From: Prasinococcaceae sp. CCMP 1430
Lineage: Eukaryota > Prasinodermophyta > Palmophyllophyceae > Prasinococcales > Prasinococcaceae
NCBI GenBank assembly: GCA_013416795.1
Contig: RQSC01001125.1
Coordinates: 1,739 to 25,509 of the forward strand
Length of the DNA: 23,771 nucleotides
Direction: 5' to 3'
The notes beneath the pieces are model-generated. The model ran no database searches and was not told where the DNA came from. It worked only from the letters and a program-made list of their open reading frames with translations. Shown here one piece after another: positions 1 through 8,503 of the stretch (the stretch's first letter is position 1; each line of letters opens with the position of its first letter). A program made the position numbers and the translations under genes.

Positions 1-724
1 CGCGCGGGGCGCCGTCGCCGCCGGCCATGGCGGGTGGCGCGAGCGGCTGTTCGACGAGCTCGGCGGGCCCGCTCCTTCGGATGGGCGCGCACCGCCCGCG
101 CGGCCGTCGCGCCCAGGCTGTGGCACCCTCCTCGCGCGCCCATCCTGCCTCCAACCCCCACCCCATTCCCGACCGCCCGCACAGCGCTCGCGCTCGCCCT
201 CGCGCTCGGCCCGGCGGCGCCGCCCCCCCGCGCTGCGGCGCCTCCTCGGAGACCCTCTTGTGCGCATTCAGGCTTTCGCGCGCGGCTCACGCCCCCGCGC
301 GCACACGCGGCGGCGGGGAGAGGGTGGTACAGTACCAGGTCAAAAAGAATTGAGGAACGTCTGGTTTTCCCATCAAAAAAAGACAACAGAAAATAGCATC
401 ATTCGAATGCAAAACGTGGTCCCGAGTCAAAACGCATCACACCGAGAGGCGGCCGGCCGCACGCGCCCCCTGGCCCTCCGCTCCCTCTCTTGGGGACACC
501 GCGGAGGGGGGGCTGAGGGAGGAGGACTTGGCGGGGGTGGGAGGGGCGATGCGGCGCGGAGCGCGCGCGTGCGGTGAGCAACGGGGGGAGAGAGGGGAGG
601 CGGGGCGGGCGCCACACCCGCTCCGCCCCGTGTGGGGCCTGCCCAAGGAAGAGGGGGAGCGAGGGGGGTGAGGGGCCGGGCCGCCGCGAGCGGTGCGCGC
701 GAGCGGGCGACCGCCGCGGCGGCT
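1..724. other. Left flank and 5' region of the GCN5 gene
   Basis: No gene is recognisable here. Frames are open on both strands because stop codons are rare at this GC content. An ATG on the minus strand at 28-26 begins a short Ala/Gly-rich reading frame that runs off the left edge. It could be the start of a divergent neighbour, but nothing supports it beyond the ATG. An ATG on the plus strand at 549 opens a 40-codon frame ending at 671, out of frame with the GCN5 start. It would be an upstream ORF if transcription begins before it. Confidence 0.4.
335..440. promoter_or_regulatory. A/T-rich presumed promoter of GCN5
   Basis: This is an island of A/T-rich sequence with several short A runs, inside otherwise extremely GC-rich DNA. 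Comparable islands sit upstream of the transporter, the glutathione reductase, the poly(A) polymerase and the LMBR1-domain gene in this window. That pattern is why I read it as a core promoter or nucleosome-poor region. No canonical TATA box is evident. It may serve GCN5 and any gene leaving the left edge. Confidence 0.4.
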
Positions 725-2857
725 ATGGAGCGATACTTCAAGCCCATCGCGGCTGCGATCGGCGCCGGCGCGCAGCGAGTAGGGGAGACGACGCCCCTGG
801 AGCCGCAGCCCGCGAGCGAGCCGACGGAGGAACAGCCCAAGCCACCGCAGGAATCCGAGCGGCTGCGGCAGCCGGGAGAGGCGAAGCCGCAGGATCTGGC
901 GCCCAACGGGCCGCCGCTGCGACACCAATCGCAGTCCAAGGACCAGCCCGCAGCGGAGGAGGCGCGGCCGGCCCCGCGGACGGCACCGCCGCAGGAGCCG
1001 CAGGAGCCGCCGCTGTCGCCAATCAAGGCGGCCCCGGCGCAGCCGTCGTCTCCGGTCGCGGCGGGCGCGCTGCACCTGCAAATGCCCACCCCCTCCGCGT
1101 CGCCGCGCGTGCGCGCGCCTCGCGAGTCGCCCGGGGCGAAGCGACGCGCCGCCATGACCGAGGAGGAGCGCCAGGCCAAGAAGGCGGCGGCGCTCGCGCT
1201 GCTGCCCGACATACAGCCGCCGCTGCCCCCGGGATCGAGGCCGCCGCCAAAGCCGCCGGCAGCCCTCGCGCCATCGCCATCGCCGTCCAAGCCGCGGTCG
1301 CAATCAAGGAGCGCGGCGGGCGGGCGATCGCCGCTGGCGGGCGCGGCGACGCCTGGCGCTCCCGCGCCTACCAAGGGCGCTGCTGGGAGCGCCGCCAACC
1401 ACTCGGCCGCGATCGCTGCTGGCAGCTCGGGCGGTCCAGGAGGGAGCGCGAACGGGACGGCCGCTGGCGGCGGCATGGATGCGGTCGCAGCGAGCACCCC
1501 AGCGCACGCCACGGCCCCGGCCGCCTCTCTGCCGGGGGGCTCGCCCGCGACCCCGGCAACGGCGCTGTGCGAGCCGGCCGCGCTCCGCGGCGTCGCTGGA
1601 CGCGAGCGCGAGCTGGCCGCCCAGGAGGGCGACGGCGTGCTCTCCTTCAGCGTGCACTCGTGCGCGGGCGCGGGCAGCCCGCTCGTCGACCTCGAGCGCC
1701 TGGTGGCCCTCAAGGTGCTCTTCTCGCGCCAGCTGCCCAACATGCCGCGCGAGTACATCGTGCGGCTGCTGTTCGACCCGCGCCATCGCTCGCTTTGCCT
1801 GCTCAAGCACGGCAGGGTGATCGGCGGCATCACGTACAGGCCTTTCAGGGAGCAGAGCTTCGCAGAGATCGTCTTCTGCGCGGTGAGCGCTGACGAGCAG
1901 GTTCGCGGCTACGGGAGCCGGCTCATGACGCGCATGAAGCTGCAGGCGCTCCGCTCGGAGGGCGTGGACCATTTCCTGACGTATGCGGACAACAACGCGA
2001 TCGGCTACTTCGCCAAGCAGGGCTTCACCAAGGAGATCTTCATGCCGCGCGAGCGCTGGCACGGCTTCATCAAGGACTACGACGGCGGCACGCTCATGGA
2101 GTGCGCCTTCAGCGAGGCCGACCAGCGCTGGAGGGCCGACTTCCCTCGCATCATCGCGTCGCAGCGCGCGGCGGTGGCGGCCGTCGTGCGCAAGCTCTCG
2201 AACTCACACGTGGTGCACCCGGGGCTCGGCGCGTTCTCCGCTCTCAAGGAGCGCGAGGAGCGCGGGCTGCCCGCGCCGCCGGGCGAGCTGCGGCCACGGG
2301 TGGCCGCCATGGACATCCCTGGCGTGAACGAGGCTGGCTGGAGCGCCGAGGACGTGGGGCCCATGCTGTGCTTCGCCGCGTGCGTCGAGCGGGCGTCGGT
2401 GGAGAGGCACCAGTACATGGCGGCGGCCTATGAGGCGCGCCAGAAGGGGGCCGACCCGCCGCGCTCAGAGTGGCCCAGTAGGTCGCCCGCGTTCGAGGCG
2501 GCGCAGCAGGCACAGATGGCGGCCATGCACAAGGCCCTCACGGACCACGCGGACGCGTGGCCCTTCCAGGAGGCGGTTGACGTCAGGGAGGTGCCGGACT
2601 ACCTCACGATCATCAAGGACCCCATCGACCTGAGCGAAATCGGGCGGCGCGTGGTGCAGGGTGACTATTATGCCACCGTGGAGATGTTTGCCGCGGACGT
2701 CAGGCGCATGTTGGACAACTGCAGGCTGTACAACGCCCCGTCCACCATCTACGCTAAGTGCGCTCAGCGTCTCGAAGGGTTCTTCAACCAGCAGATGCTA
2801 CAGAAGACCATCATCATGGAGCCGGCCACGCACGCGCCTCCGGGGGCGCATACCTAG
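725..2857 (+). CDS. GCN5: GCN5/PCAF-type histone acetyltransferase with bromodomain
   Basis: Catalytic subunit of SAGA/ADA-type coactivator complexes, which acetylates histone H3 lysines in the nucleus. The 710-residue product is intronless. Residues 1 to about 295 are a Pro/Ala/Gly/Ser-rich disordered tail. The GNAT domain spans about 300-470. It holds FAEIVFCAV with the catalytic Glu, the acetyl-CoA loop QVRGYG, and TYADNNAIGYFAKQGFTKEI, the family hallmark. The GCN5 linker follows (LSNSHVVHPG, then GVNEAGW). A bromodomain lies at about 605-700 with the acetyl-lysine-binding Asn in CRLYNAPSTIY. ATG 725 (MERYFKP) is the first in-frame ATG; the open frame before it has only a GTG. No metazoan PCAF N-terminal domain is seen. 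The family assignment is secure; complex membership is inferred from the family. Confidence 0.95.
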   Translation: MERYFKPIAAAIGAGAQRVGETTPLEPQPASEPTEEQPKPPQESERLRQPGEAKPQDLAPNGPPLRHQSQSKDQPAAEEARPAPRTAPPQEPQEPPLSPIKAAPAQPSSPVAAGALHLQMPTPSASPRVRAPRESPGAKRRAAMTEEERQAKKAAALALLPDIQPPLPPGSRPPPKPPAALAPSPSPSKPRSQSRSAAGGRSPLAGAATPGAPAPTKGAAGSAANHSAAIAAGSSGGPGGSANGTAAGGGMDAVAASTPAHATAPAASLPGGSPATPATALCEPAALRGVAGRERELAAQEGDGVLSFSVHSCAGAGSPLVDLERLVALKVLFSRQLPNMPREYIVRLLFDPRHRSLCLLKHGRVIGGITYRPFREQSFAEIVFCAVSADEQVRGYGSRLMTRMKLQALRSEGVDHFLTYADNNAIGYFAKQGFTKEIFMPRERWHGFIKDYDGGTLMECAFSEADQRWRADFPRIIASQRAAVAAVVRKLSNSHVVHPGLGAFSALKEREERGLPAPPGELRPRVAAMDIPGVNEAGWSAEDVGPMLCFAACVERASVERHQYMAAAYEARQKGADPPRSEWPSRSPAFEAAQQAQMAAMHKALTDHADAWPFQEAVDVREVPDYLTIIKDPIDLSEIGRRVVQGDYYATVEMFAADVRRMLDNCRLYNAPSTIYAKCAQRLEGFFNQQMLQKTIIMEPATHAPPGAHT

Positions 2858-2964
2858 CTGGCAGGCGCGCCGTGATGGTGCCAGGCGAGGCGAGGCGAGG
2901 CGGGGTGCATCGCGTCGCGCATGTACATAGGCGCTCACCGGGCTGCGCGCGCGGGCGGGCGACG

Positions 2965-2970
2965 AATAAA
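2965..2970 (+). terminator. Polyadenylation signal AATAAA of GCN5
   Basis: A canonical AATAAA lies 108 nt after the GCN5 stop codon, in a small A/T-rich patch between the convergent GCN5 and transporter genes. It is the only AATAAA I found suitably placed behind a gene in this window. The two 3' ends are only 160 bp apart, so their untranslated regions may overlap. Confidence 0.5.
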
Positions 2971-3017
2971 GTATCATACAATTACGTACCAGTTTGGCGC
3001 GCGCCCCGGCGCTGGCT

Positions 3018-5204
3018 CTAGACGGCGTGCTCGTGGCCCGCGGCCGAGAGCAGCGTCGCGCGTTCGTCGACGGAACCGTCACGAGCGGCCGCCTTGGACG
3101 CGCGCAGCCGCGCGCTGCCCTGCACGGCTTCGGCCACGGTGTTGGGCATCGGAGCGCCGCGCGTCTCGACCAGTGCCACCTGTCGGGCGCGGCGATGGAG
3201 GCCAAGCGCGCGAGAAGGGGGGTGCGGGGAGCACAGGTGAGCACAGGATGGGAGGGAATGCCGCACGGTGGCATGGCGCGACTGCACGCGCCCCGCTCGA
3301 CGCACGACGCGCGCGCGCGCACCTCGGTTACGAGTGCGCCCAGCAGCCCGGCGAGCCCGAAGATGGTGAACGAGACCGTGTCGGGCACGATTGACACGAG
3401 GCCGGTGGCCGCGGCGCTGCCCACACGCGCCATCTGAGAGCAGATGCCAACGCCGGCCGTGCGCTGCAGCGTGGGCATGAGCTCCGCGGCGTACACGTAC
3501 ACGGCGGCTTCGCATGCACAGCGGAGGGCGGCGCGGAGGCGAGAGAGAGCGCGGTGCCGCGTCGCGGGGGAGAGAGGGTGGTAGCAGACGTCGGCGCCGT
3601 CAGCGACGCGTCGCACGCGGGTGCAGGCAAGCGAGCGACGGAGCGCGACAGATTTCGCGCCTCGCTCTCGGCGCGCGGCAGGTCCGCGGCCGCGCACCGA
3701 AGGCCGCTGCCCCCGCGAGTTTACCGACGACGGCCGCCGACGTCTCGGCGGTCCCGTCGAGCACCACCACAAGCAGCGTGGACGCGCTCGCGAGCGCCAT
3801 GCACGCCGACGTGGTGTGTTTTCTGCCGAAGCGCGGGTGCGTCACCAGCGCGCCGAAGAGCAGGCCCGGCAGCTCCACCATCGCGAGGATGGCCGTCGTG
3901 GCGTATAGGCTGCCTGGCAGGTTCCCCGCCGAGTTGTTCACGCCGTAGTACACCATGCCGCACACCGCCCACACGAAAGTAATGCCGGCGGTGATCATCG
4001 CCATGCGCGCGGTGCTGAACAGCACGCCCACCCCGCGCTCGCCCGCCGAGTTTGCCGCGCCCGCGCCGCCCGCCGCGGCGCCGCCCGCGCCCGCGCGCCC
4101 GTGCGCGCGGATGGCGTCCACCGCAGCCGGCGGCAGCCTGGAGCGGCTGGCGTCGGCCGCGCTCTCGAGGAGCGCCAGCGCCTCGGCGTGCCTGCCCTGC
4201 CCGATGAGCCAACGGGGCGACTCGTGCAGATGCATCGCCGAGGCGGCGAGCAGCGCGACCGCCTGCACCGCGACGCCCAGCGTGAGCGCGCGCCAGCCCC
4301 GCGCGTAGTACGCCATGAGCACGAGCCCCGCCTCGGCGGCCGCGAAGACAACGTGGTAGTAGCCCACGCCCACGAGGTTCACCCACTGCTGCGGCAGCGC
4401 CTCCGCGCCCAGCACGTACGACACCACGCCGTTTCCGCCCATGCAGAAGCCCAGCGCGCAGCGCACGGCCGCGTACGACCAGTAGCCGGGCGCGGCCGCC
4501 GCGCCGAGCGCGAGGGCGGCCGCCGCGCCCAGCGAGCCCAGGAAGGCGCGCCGGCGCCCGATGCGGTCCGCCGCCGCGCCCCACGCGAGCGCGCCCAGAA
4601 ACCATCCGGGGATGAAGTATGCCACGCCCAGCGCCGACAGCTTCCATCGGTCGCCGCACACGAGGCAGAAGTCGTGCGCGACGGTGCCGCGTCCGCCGGC
4701 GGCGGGCGGCGCATCGCACGCGCAGGCGCTCTCCCCGGCGTCGTACGCGCCCTCCACGAAGATGTGCAGCGTGACGCACTGCGCGCCGAGCCACCACGCG
4801 GCGCCCGTGAGCAGCGCCTGGCGCGTCTGCCACGCGCCCAGCCCCAGCAGGAACCACGCCTTGATCGACTGCGACACCGAGCCGACCAGCGAGCCGGGGG
4901 CGCCGGAGGGCGGGGGTTGGCCCGCGAGCGTGTCGAGCGCCACCTCGAGGGCGCCGAAGACGGAGAGGTGGTTGTGGTGCGTCGCCGCCGGCCCGTTATC
5001 GTCGCTGTCCGATTCGCCGTCGTGTGTGTGGAGGGCGTTTCCTGAGGCCCCCGAGGAGCCGGGATTCGAGGAGGGCTGGTGGTGGTGGAGCAGTGCGCGC
5101 GCGAGGTCGCCGTCCGCGCCGCCGCCGTGGAGCACCTCGCGCGCGAGCGTCGCGCCCGCCGCGCGCGCCGACCGCGATACGGGCACGTTCTCGAGCTGCG
5201 CCAT
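3018..5204 (-). CDS. SLC22-like major facilitator superfamily transporter
   Basis: Membrane transporter of the organic ion/sugar MFS branch. The substrate cannot be read from sequence. Three exons: 5204-3698, 3507-3323 and 3164-3018, giving 612 residues; introns are 190 and 158 nt. Splice choices are supported by family motifs rebuilt across them: AAAF|AAVYVYAAELMPT at the first junction and VTE|TRGAPMPNT, the SLC22 ETRG motif, at the second. The hydrophilic N-terminus of about 110 residues is His/Ser/Asp-rich. A Cys-containing extracellular loop follows TM1. The TM2-TM3 loop has the MFS signature ADRIGRRRAF, and ESPRWLI follows TM6. A long Ala/Gly-rich central loop precedes the second half. 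ATG 5204 is the first in-frame ATG. It is convergent with GCN5 and divergent from the gene at 5531. Confidence 0.88.
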
Positions 5205-5530
5205 CTCGCGCCGCCCCCCCCTCCCCCCTGCGCCGCCGCGCGCGGCGCCACTGCCGCCCCTCCCCCTCGTCCGCGACCGGTGCGAATTGCGCAATTGAGA
5301 AAGTAATAAATACCCTATAGTATCTAACCCTAACTTTGGCGCCTACCGAACCGGACCCGCGGGTGCGCGCGAGATTCCCCGCTTTCGGTTGGCTCCGGTT
5401 CCCCGCGCGCGGCGACAGGGTTGGGGGGGGGAGGGGGACTGCAGGAGCGCGGCACAGGCCGCGCGGCCGGCGAGTGCGGAGGCAGCAGGCGGGGACGGGC
5501 ACGCGACGGGCGGGCGGACGCGCGAGCAAA
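5205..5530. promoter_or_regulatory. Shared divergent promoter region, with TATAGGGT and telo-box-like motifs
   Basis: These 326 bp separate two divergently transcribed start codons. The A/T-rich core is at 5292-5337. Read on the minus strand it holds TTAGGGTTAG and then TATAGGGTATTTATT. A very similar string, ATATATAGGGTTATTTTTA, lies upstream of the LMBR1-domain gene near 19313-19335. Whether it drives the transporter, the plus-strand gene or both cannot be told. The remainder, 5340-5530, is GC-rich leader of the plus-strand gene with nothing recognisable. Confidence 0.45.
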
Positions 5531-6289
5531 ATGGGCAACAAACATCCGCAGCCCTCGCACACGCACGACTACATTCCCATCACGGGCTTGCAGCAGTGCC
5601 CGCGCGGCATGCACCTGCCGCCGTCCATCGCGCTCTTCGTGCCGCCCCCTGAGTGGGACAGCACCATAGCGCCGCGGCTCGACCTGGCGTTCGCGCTGGC
5701 CCCACGCGGCAAAGACCTGGCCCGTTTTTTTCTCTACGTCCTTCCTGTCATCGTGGTGGTCATCGTGTTGCCCACAGTCTTCGCCCCAAAGGTGGCGAGA
5801 GCCCTGCCGTCACTCGTGATCTTCTTGTTAACTGTGCCCGCAGGGTTCTACTGGCTCGTCCGGGAGTTTAAGTGGTCACGCGCCTTCCACGAGGCGTGCG
5901 GCGAGCTCAACGGCGCGCTCGTGCCGCGCGGCGTGAACCTCTTCCTGCAGAGGGGCGGCCACAAGGGACGCCTCAAGTGGCTGGGCGTCGCACACCCGCC
6001 AGTGGTCTACCCAGGCATGACCGGGCAGCAGCCGCAGGCCCACATGGGCGCCGCGCCGCCGCCGATGACGTACGCACCGGGAGCGCCGCCGCCGATGGGG
6101 TACGCGCCGGGGGCGCCGCCGCCGCACCAAGCCGTGGTCATCGGCTCGGGCTCTGCGCCCCAGCTGCCGGCCGTCGAGGTAGGCGGCGCCGGAGCTGCCG
6201 CGGGCGTCGGCGGGAGTGGAATGTCGTCGGAGATGGCGCCGGCGCAGCAGCCAGGCGACGCGCTCGTCTATGAGACCGTCGCGAAGTAA
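5531..6289 (+). CDS. Unrecognised two-transmembrane protein with proline-rich tail
   Basis: I do not recognise this 252-residue protein. A hydrophilic N-terminus begins MGNKHPQPSHTH; the Gly at position 2 could allow N-myristoylation, but position 6 is Pro rather than Ser/Thr. Two hydrophobic segments lie at about 71-91 and 95-115, separated by a few residues, suggesting a hairpin with both ends on the same side. A charged and aromatic stretch follows (WLVREFKWSRAFHEACGEL, then GVNLFLQRGG). The tail, from about 160, is rich in Pro, Gly and Ala and holds the repeat GAPPPMxYAP. ATG 5531 is the first in-frame ATG. A possible 52-nt intron was rejected because it shifts the frame. It is convergent with glutathione reductase. 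Coding status looks good; function is unknown. Confidence 0.75.
   Translation: MGNKHPQPSHTHDYIPITGLQQCPRGMHLPPSIALFVPPPEWDSTIAPRLDLAFALAPRGKDLARFFLYVLPVIVVVIVLPTVFAPKVARALPSLVIFLLTVPAGFYWLVREFKWSRAFHEACGELNGALVPRGVNLFLQRGGHKGRLKWLGVAHPPVVYPGMTGQQPQAHMGAAPPPMTYAPGAPPPMGYAPGAPPPHQAVVIGSGSAPQLPAVEVGGAGAAAGVGGSGMSSEMAPAQQPGDALVYETVAK
6053..6127 (+). repeat. 30-bp tandem repeat encoding APPPMxYAPG
   Basis: Two and a half copies of a 30-bp unit start at 6053, 6083 and 6113. They encode APPPMTYAPG, APPPMGYAPG and APPPH in the tail of the two-transmembrane protein. Pro/Tyr-rich repeats of this sort are often disordered interaction tails. The copies differ at few bases, so the duplication is recent or homogenised. 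Confidence 0.8.
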
Positions 6290-6424
6290 TCTTAACGACG
6301 CGGACGCGGGCGCACGCTGGGCCGCAGGTTTGACAAGTAAAGAGGTGTATATGTGTGAAAGGTGGGGGGAGGGGGACGCGGGACCGCCGCGCTCTTCCGT
6401 GCGCTCTCCGACGCCACAGACGTC

Positions 6425-8026
6425 TCACAGCTTGGCCGGGCCCGCCGTCCTTGAGGGCGTGCGCATGGTGACGAACTCCTCCGCGGCGCTCGGATGGATG
6501 CCAATGGTGGCGTCGAAGTGCGCCTTGGTCGCGCCGGCCTTGAGCGCCACGCCAATGCCCTGCATGATTTCGGGCGCGTCGGCGCCCACCATGTGCACGC
6601 CGAGAACCTTGTCGCTCTCCTTGCCCACGATCATCTTCATGAGCGTGCGCTGCGCGGTGCCCTCCACCATGGTGTACTTGAGCGGCTTGAAGGTGGAGAG
6701 ATAGACGTCCACGGGCTCGCCGGCGCGCTGGATGGCCTGCTCCTCCGTCCAGCCGACGGTGCCCAGCTCGGGGTCGGAGAAGACCGCGGCGGGAATGAGG
6801 TCGTAGTTAGGCACGGCGGGGCCGTCGGGGCCGAAGGCGCTCTCGGCGAAGCGCATGCCCTCCATGAGCGCCACGGGGGTCAGCATCACCTTGCCGATGC
6901 AGTCGCCCACCGCCCAGATGGACGGCACGCGCGTGCGGTTGTGCTCGTTGACCACGACCTCGCCCTTGCGGCCGAGCTCCACGCCGGCCTCCTCGAGGCC
7001 GATGCCCGCCGTATTGGGCTTGCGGCCGGTGGCGAACATGACCACGTCCGCGTCGTACGTGGCCTTGTCCGTCACGAGGGTGAGGCCCTCGCCGCCGGGG
7101 CCCTCGGTGACCTCTTTGGGCACCTCACCCGGGTGCATGTGCACGCCCTTGGCGGCGTACTGCTCCGCGAGGAACTTGCGGCAGTCGTCGTCGAATCCGC
7201 GCAGCGGGTGGTCCGCGCGGTACACGAGGTGCACCTCGCTGCCGTAGCCGTGGAAGATGCCCGCGAACTCGACGGCGATGAAGCCGCTGCCGTAGATGAC
7301 CACCTTCTTTGGCCGCTGCGGCAGCACGAGCGCCTGGTCGGAGTTGATGACGCCCGGCAGGTCCACGCCGGGGATGTTGGCCGGCACGGATGCGGTGGAG
7401 CCCGTGGCCACGAGAATGTTCTTGGCGGTGACGGTGCGGCCGTTAATGGACACCGAGTTCGGGCCGGTCACCCTGGCGTGACCCTCGATCATCTCGACGC
7501 CCGCGTTGCCGAGCAGCCTGGCGTAGATGCCGTTGAGGCGCGTGATTTCCTTGTTCTTGTTGGCGAGCAGCGCGGACCATTCCTCGGGCGGCGTCGCGCC
7601 GCCGTTCTTCCAGCCGAAGTGCGGCGCGTCGGCGAAGGCGTCGTGCAGCTGCGCGCCGTAGTGCATGAGCTTCTTGGGCACGCAGCCGCGGATGACGCAC
7701 GTGCCGCCCGCGCCGCCCTTGGCGCCCCACTCGGACACGAAGTCGAAGGGCAGCTCGCAGATGGCCACCTTGGCGCCGAACTTCTGCGCGGCCCAGCGCG
7801 AGGCGCGCACGCCGCCACTCCCCGCGCCGATCGTCACGAGGTCGTAGTCGTAGGCGCCGTCGGCGCCGCCGCCCGCCATGGCGGCGGCCGCCGCCGCGCG
7901 TGCGCGCGAGTAGCCCGCCCGCGCTTCTGCGCCTGCACCCCCGCACGCGCACCCACGCCGGCGGCGGCGCCGCCACTCACTCGGCAGTCGCCGCGCGCCA
8001 CTCAGCGCTCGGCCAGAGGCGACCAT
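6425..8026 (-). CDS. GSR: Glutathione reductase with N-terminal targeting extension
   Basis: NADPH-dependent flavoenzyme that reduces glutathione disulfide, central to the glutathione-ascorbate redox system. The product is 533 residues. The FAD site is IGAGSGGVRASRWAA and the redox-active disulfide is in GGTCVIRGCVPKK. The NADPH site is IYGSGFIAVEFAGIF, followed by the Arg-bearing YRADHPLRGFD. The C-terminal dimer interface carries IGIHPSAAEEFVTMRTPSR with the catalytic His-Glu pair. Glutathione-type rather than thioredoxin- or lipoamide-type is clear from these motifs. Residues 1-49 are Arg/Ala-rich with almost no acidic residues, resembling a mitochondrial or plastid presequence. A second ATG at 7879 (MAGGG) would give a cytosolic form. 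The open frame starts two codons earlier with GTG, so ATG 8026 was chosen. No introns. Confidence 0.95.
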   Translation of the reverse strand: MVASGRALSGARRLPSEWRRRRRRGCACGGAGAEARAGYSRARAAAAAAMAGGGADGAYDYDLVTIGAGSGGVRASRWAAQKFGAKVAICELPFDFVSEWGAKGGAGGTCVIRGCVPKKLMHYGAQLHDAFADAPHFGWKNGGATPPEEWSALLANKNKEITRLNGIYARLLGNAGVEMIEGHARVTGPNSVSINGRTVTAKNILVATGSTASVPANIPGVDLPGVINSDQALVLPQRPKKVVIYGSGFIAVEFAGIFHGYGSEVHLVYRADHPLRGFDDDCRKFLAEQYAAKGVHMHPGEVPKEVTEGPGGEGLTLVTDKATYDADVVMFATGRKPNTAGIGLEEAGVELGRKGEVVVNEHNRTRVPSIWAVGDCIGKVMLTPVALMEGMRFAESAFGPDGPAVPNYDLIPAAVFSDPELGTVGWTEEQAIQRAGEPVDVYLSTFKPLKYTMVEGTAQRTLMKMIVGKESDKVLGVHMVGADAPEIMQGIGVALKAGATKAHFDATIGIHPSAAEEFVTMRTPSRTAGPAKL

Positions 8027-8503
8027 CGCCACAACTTACATTGCAATTATTATCAAAACATCCCATGGTGGCCTTCCATCAGCGAGCGGTGGCAGGGCGC
8101 GCGCACGCGTGCGAGATTGACGAAGGTGGCGGGTGCGCTGGAGCTGGACCGCCTTGGGGCTTCCCGCGTCACCTTTCGAGAGCTCCCTCCGCCCTGTAGC
8201 TGCGCGCGGCTGGCGACGTTCGCTCGTTCGATGGGGGACGACAACAGCCTCGACGTCGAGGCGCGTTGATCAATGAACAATCTGTACACAGTACTACACA
8301 CACGCGCAGGCCGCCCGCGCAATGCGCGCGGGGGGCATCGGGCTGGGAATGTGGCATCCTGCCACGTCCTGCGAGCTGGCGCAGCTCGTTTTGGGGGACG
8401 CGCACGCCGCACCGGAGGCGCGAGCGGCCGGGCGAGCGCGGTCGGCCTCGTGCGGGCGGGATAGACGCTGGCAGCCAGGGGCGGGGGCGCACCTCCGCGC
8501 CGC
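8027..8503. promoter_or_regulatory. Glutathione reductase promoter region and 3' flank of the poly(A) polymerase
   Basis: The A/T-rich island at 8031-8063 (the plus strand includes TTGCAATTATTATCAAAAC) lies directly upstream of the glutathione reductase ATG and is the likely core promoter. A perfect 16-bp palindrome, GCCTCGACGTCGAGGC, sits at 8248-8263 around a GACGTC core, a bZIP-type sequence. The stretch 8264-8320 is moderately A/T-rich and probably belongs to the 3' untranslated region of the poly(A) polymerase. No further gene is supported. Confidence 0.4.

Noticed and set aside
632-724. Extension of GCN5 upstream to 632
   Set aside because: The codon at 632 is GTG. The first in-frame ATG is at 725, followed by ordinary coding sequence.
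427-1833. Long open frame (468 codons) on the minus strand opposite GCN5
   Set aside because: It is antisense to a certain gene, has no recognisable motif, and is made of Arg/Gly/Ala/Ser codons as expected for a shadow frame at this GC content.
5792-5843. Possible 52-nt intron in the two-transmembrane gene (AAAG|GTGG ... CCCGCAG)
   Set aside because: Removing 52 nt shifts the frame and destroys the downstream coherent sequence. Read through, the segment completes a second membrane helix.
6494-8269. 591-codon plus-strand frame across glutathione reductase
   Set aside because: It is the antisense shadow of glutathione reductase (His/Ala/Arg/Val-rich) with no domain signature.
8053-8503. Alternative-frame continuation of the poly(A) polymerase to 8053
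   Set aside because: The main frame ends with a clean TGA at 8504-8506 after the VDLT motifs. The other frame has no domain content.
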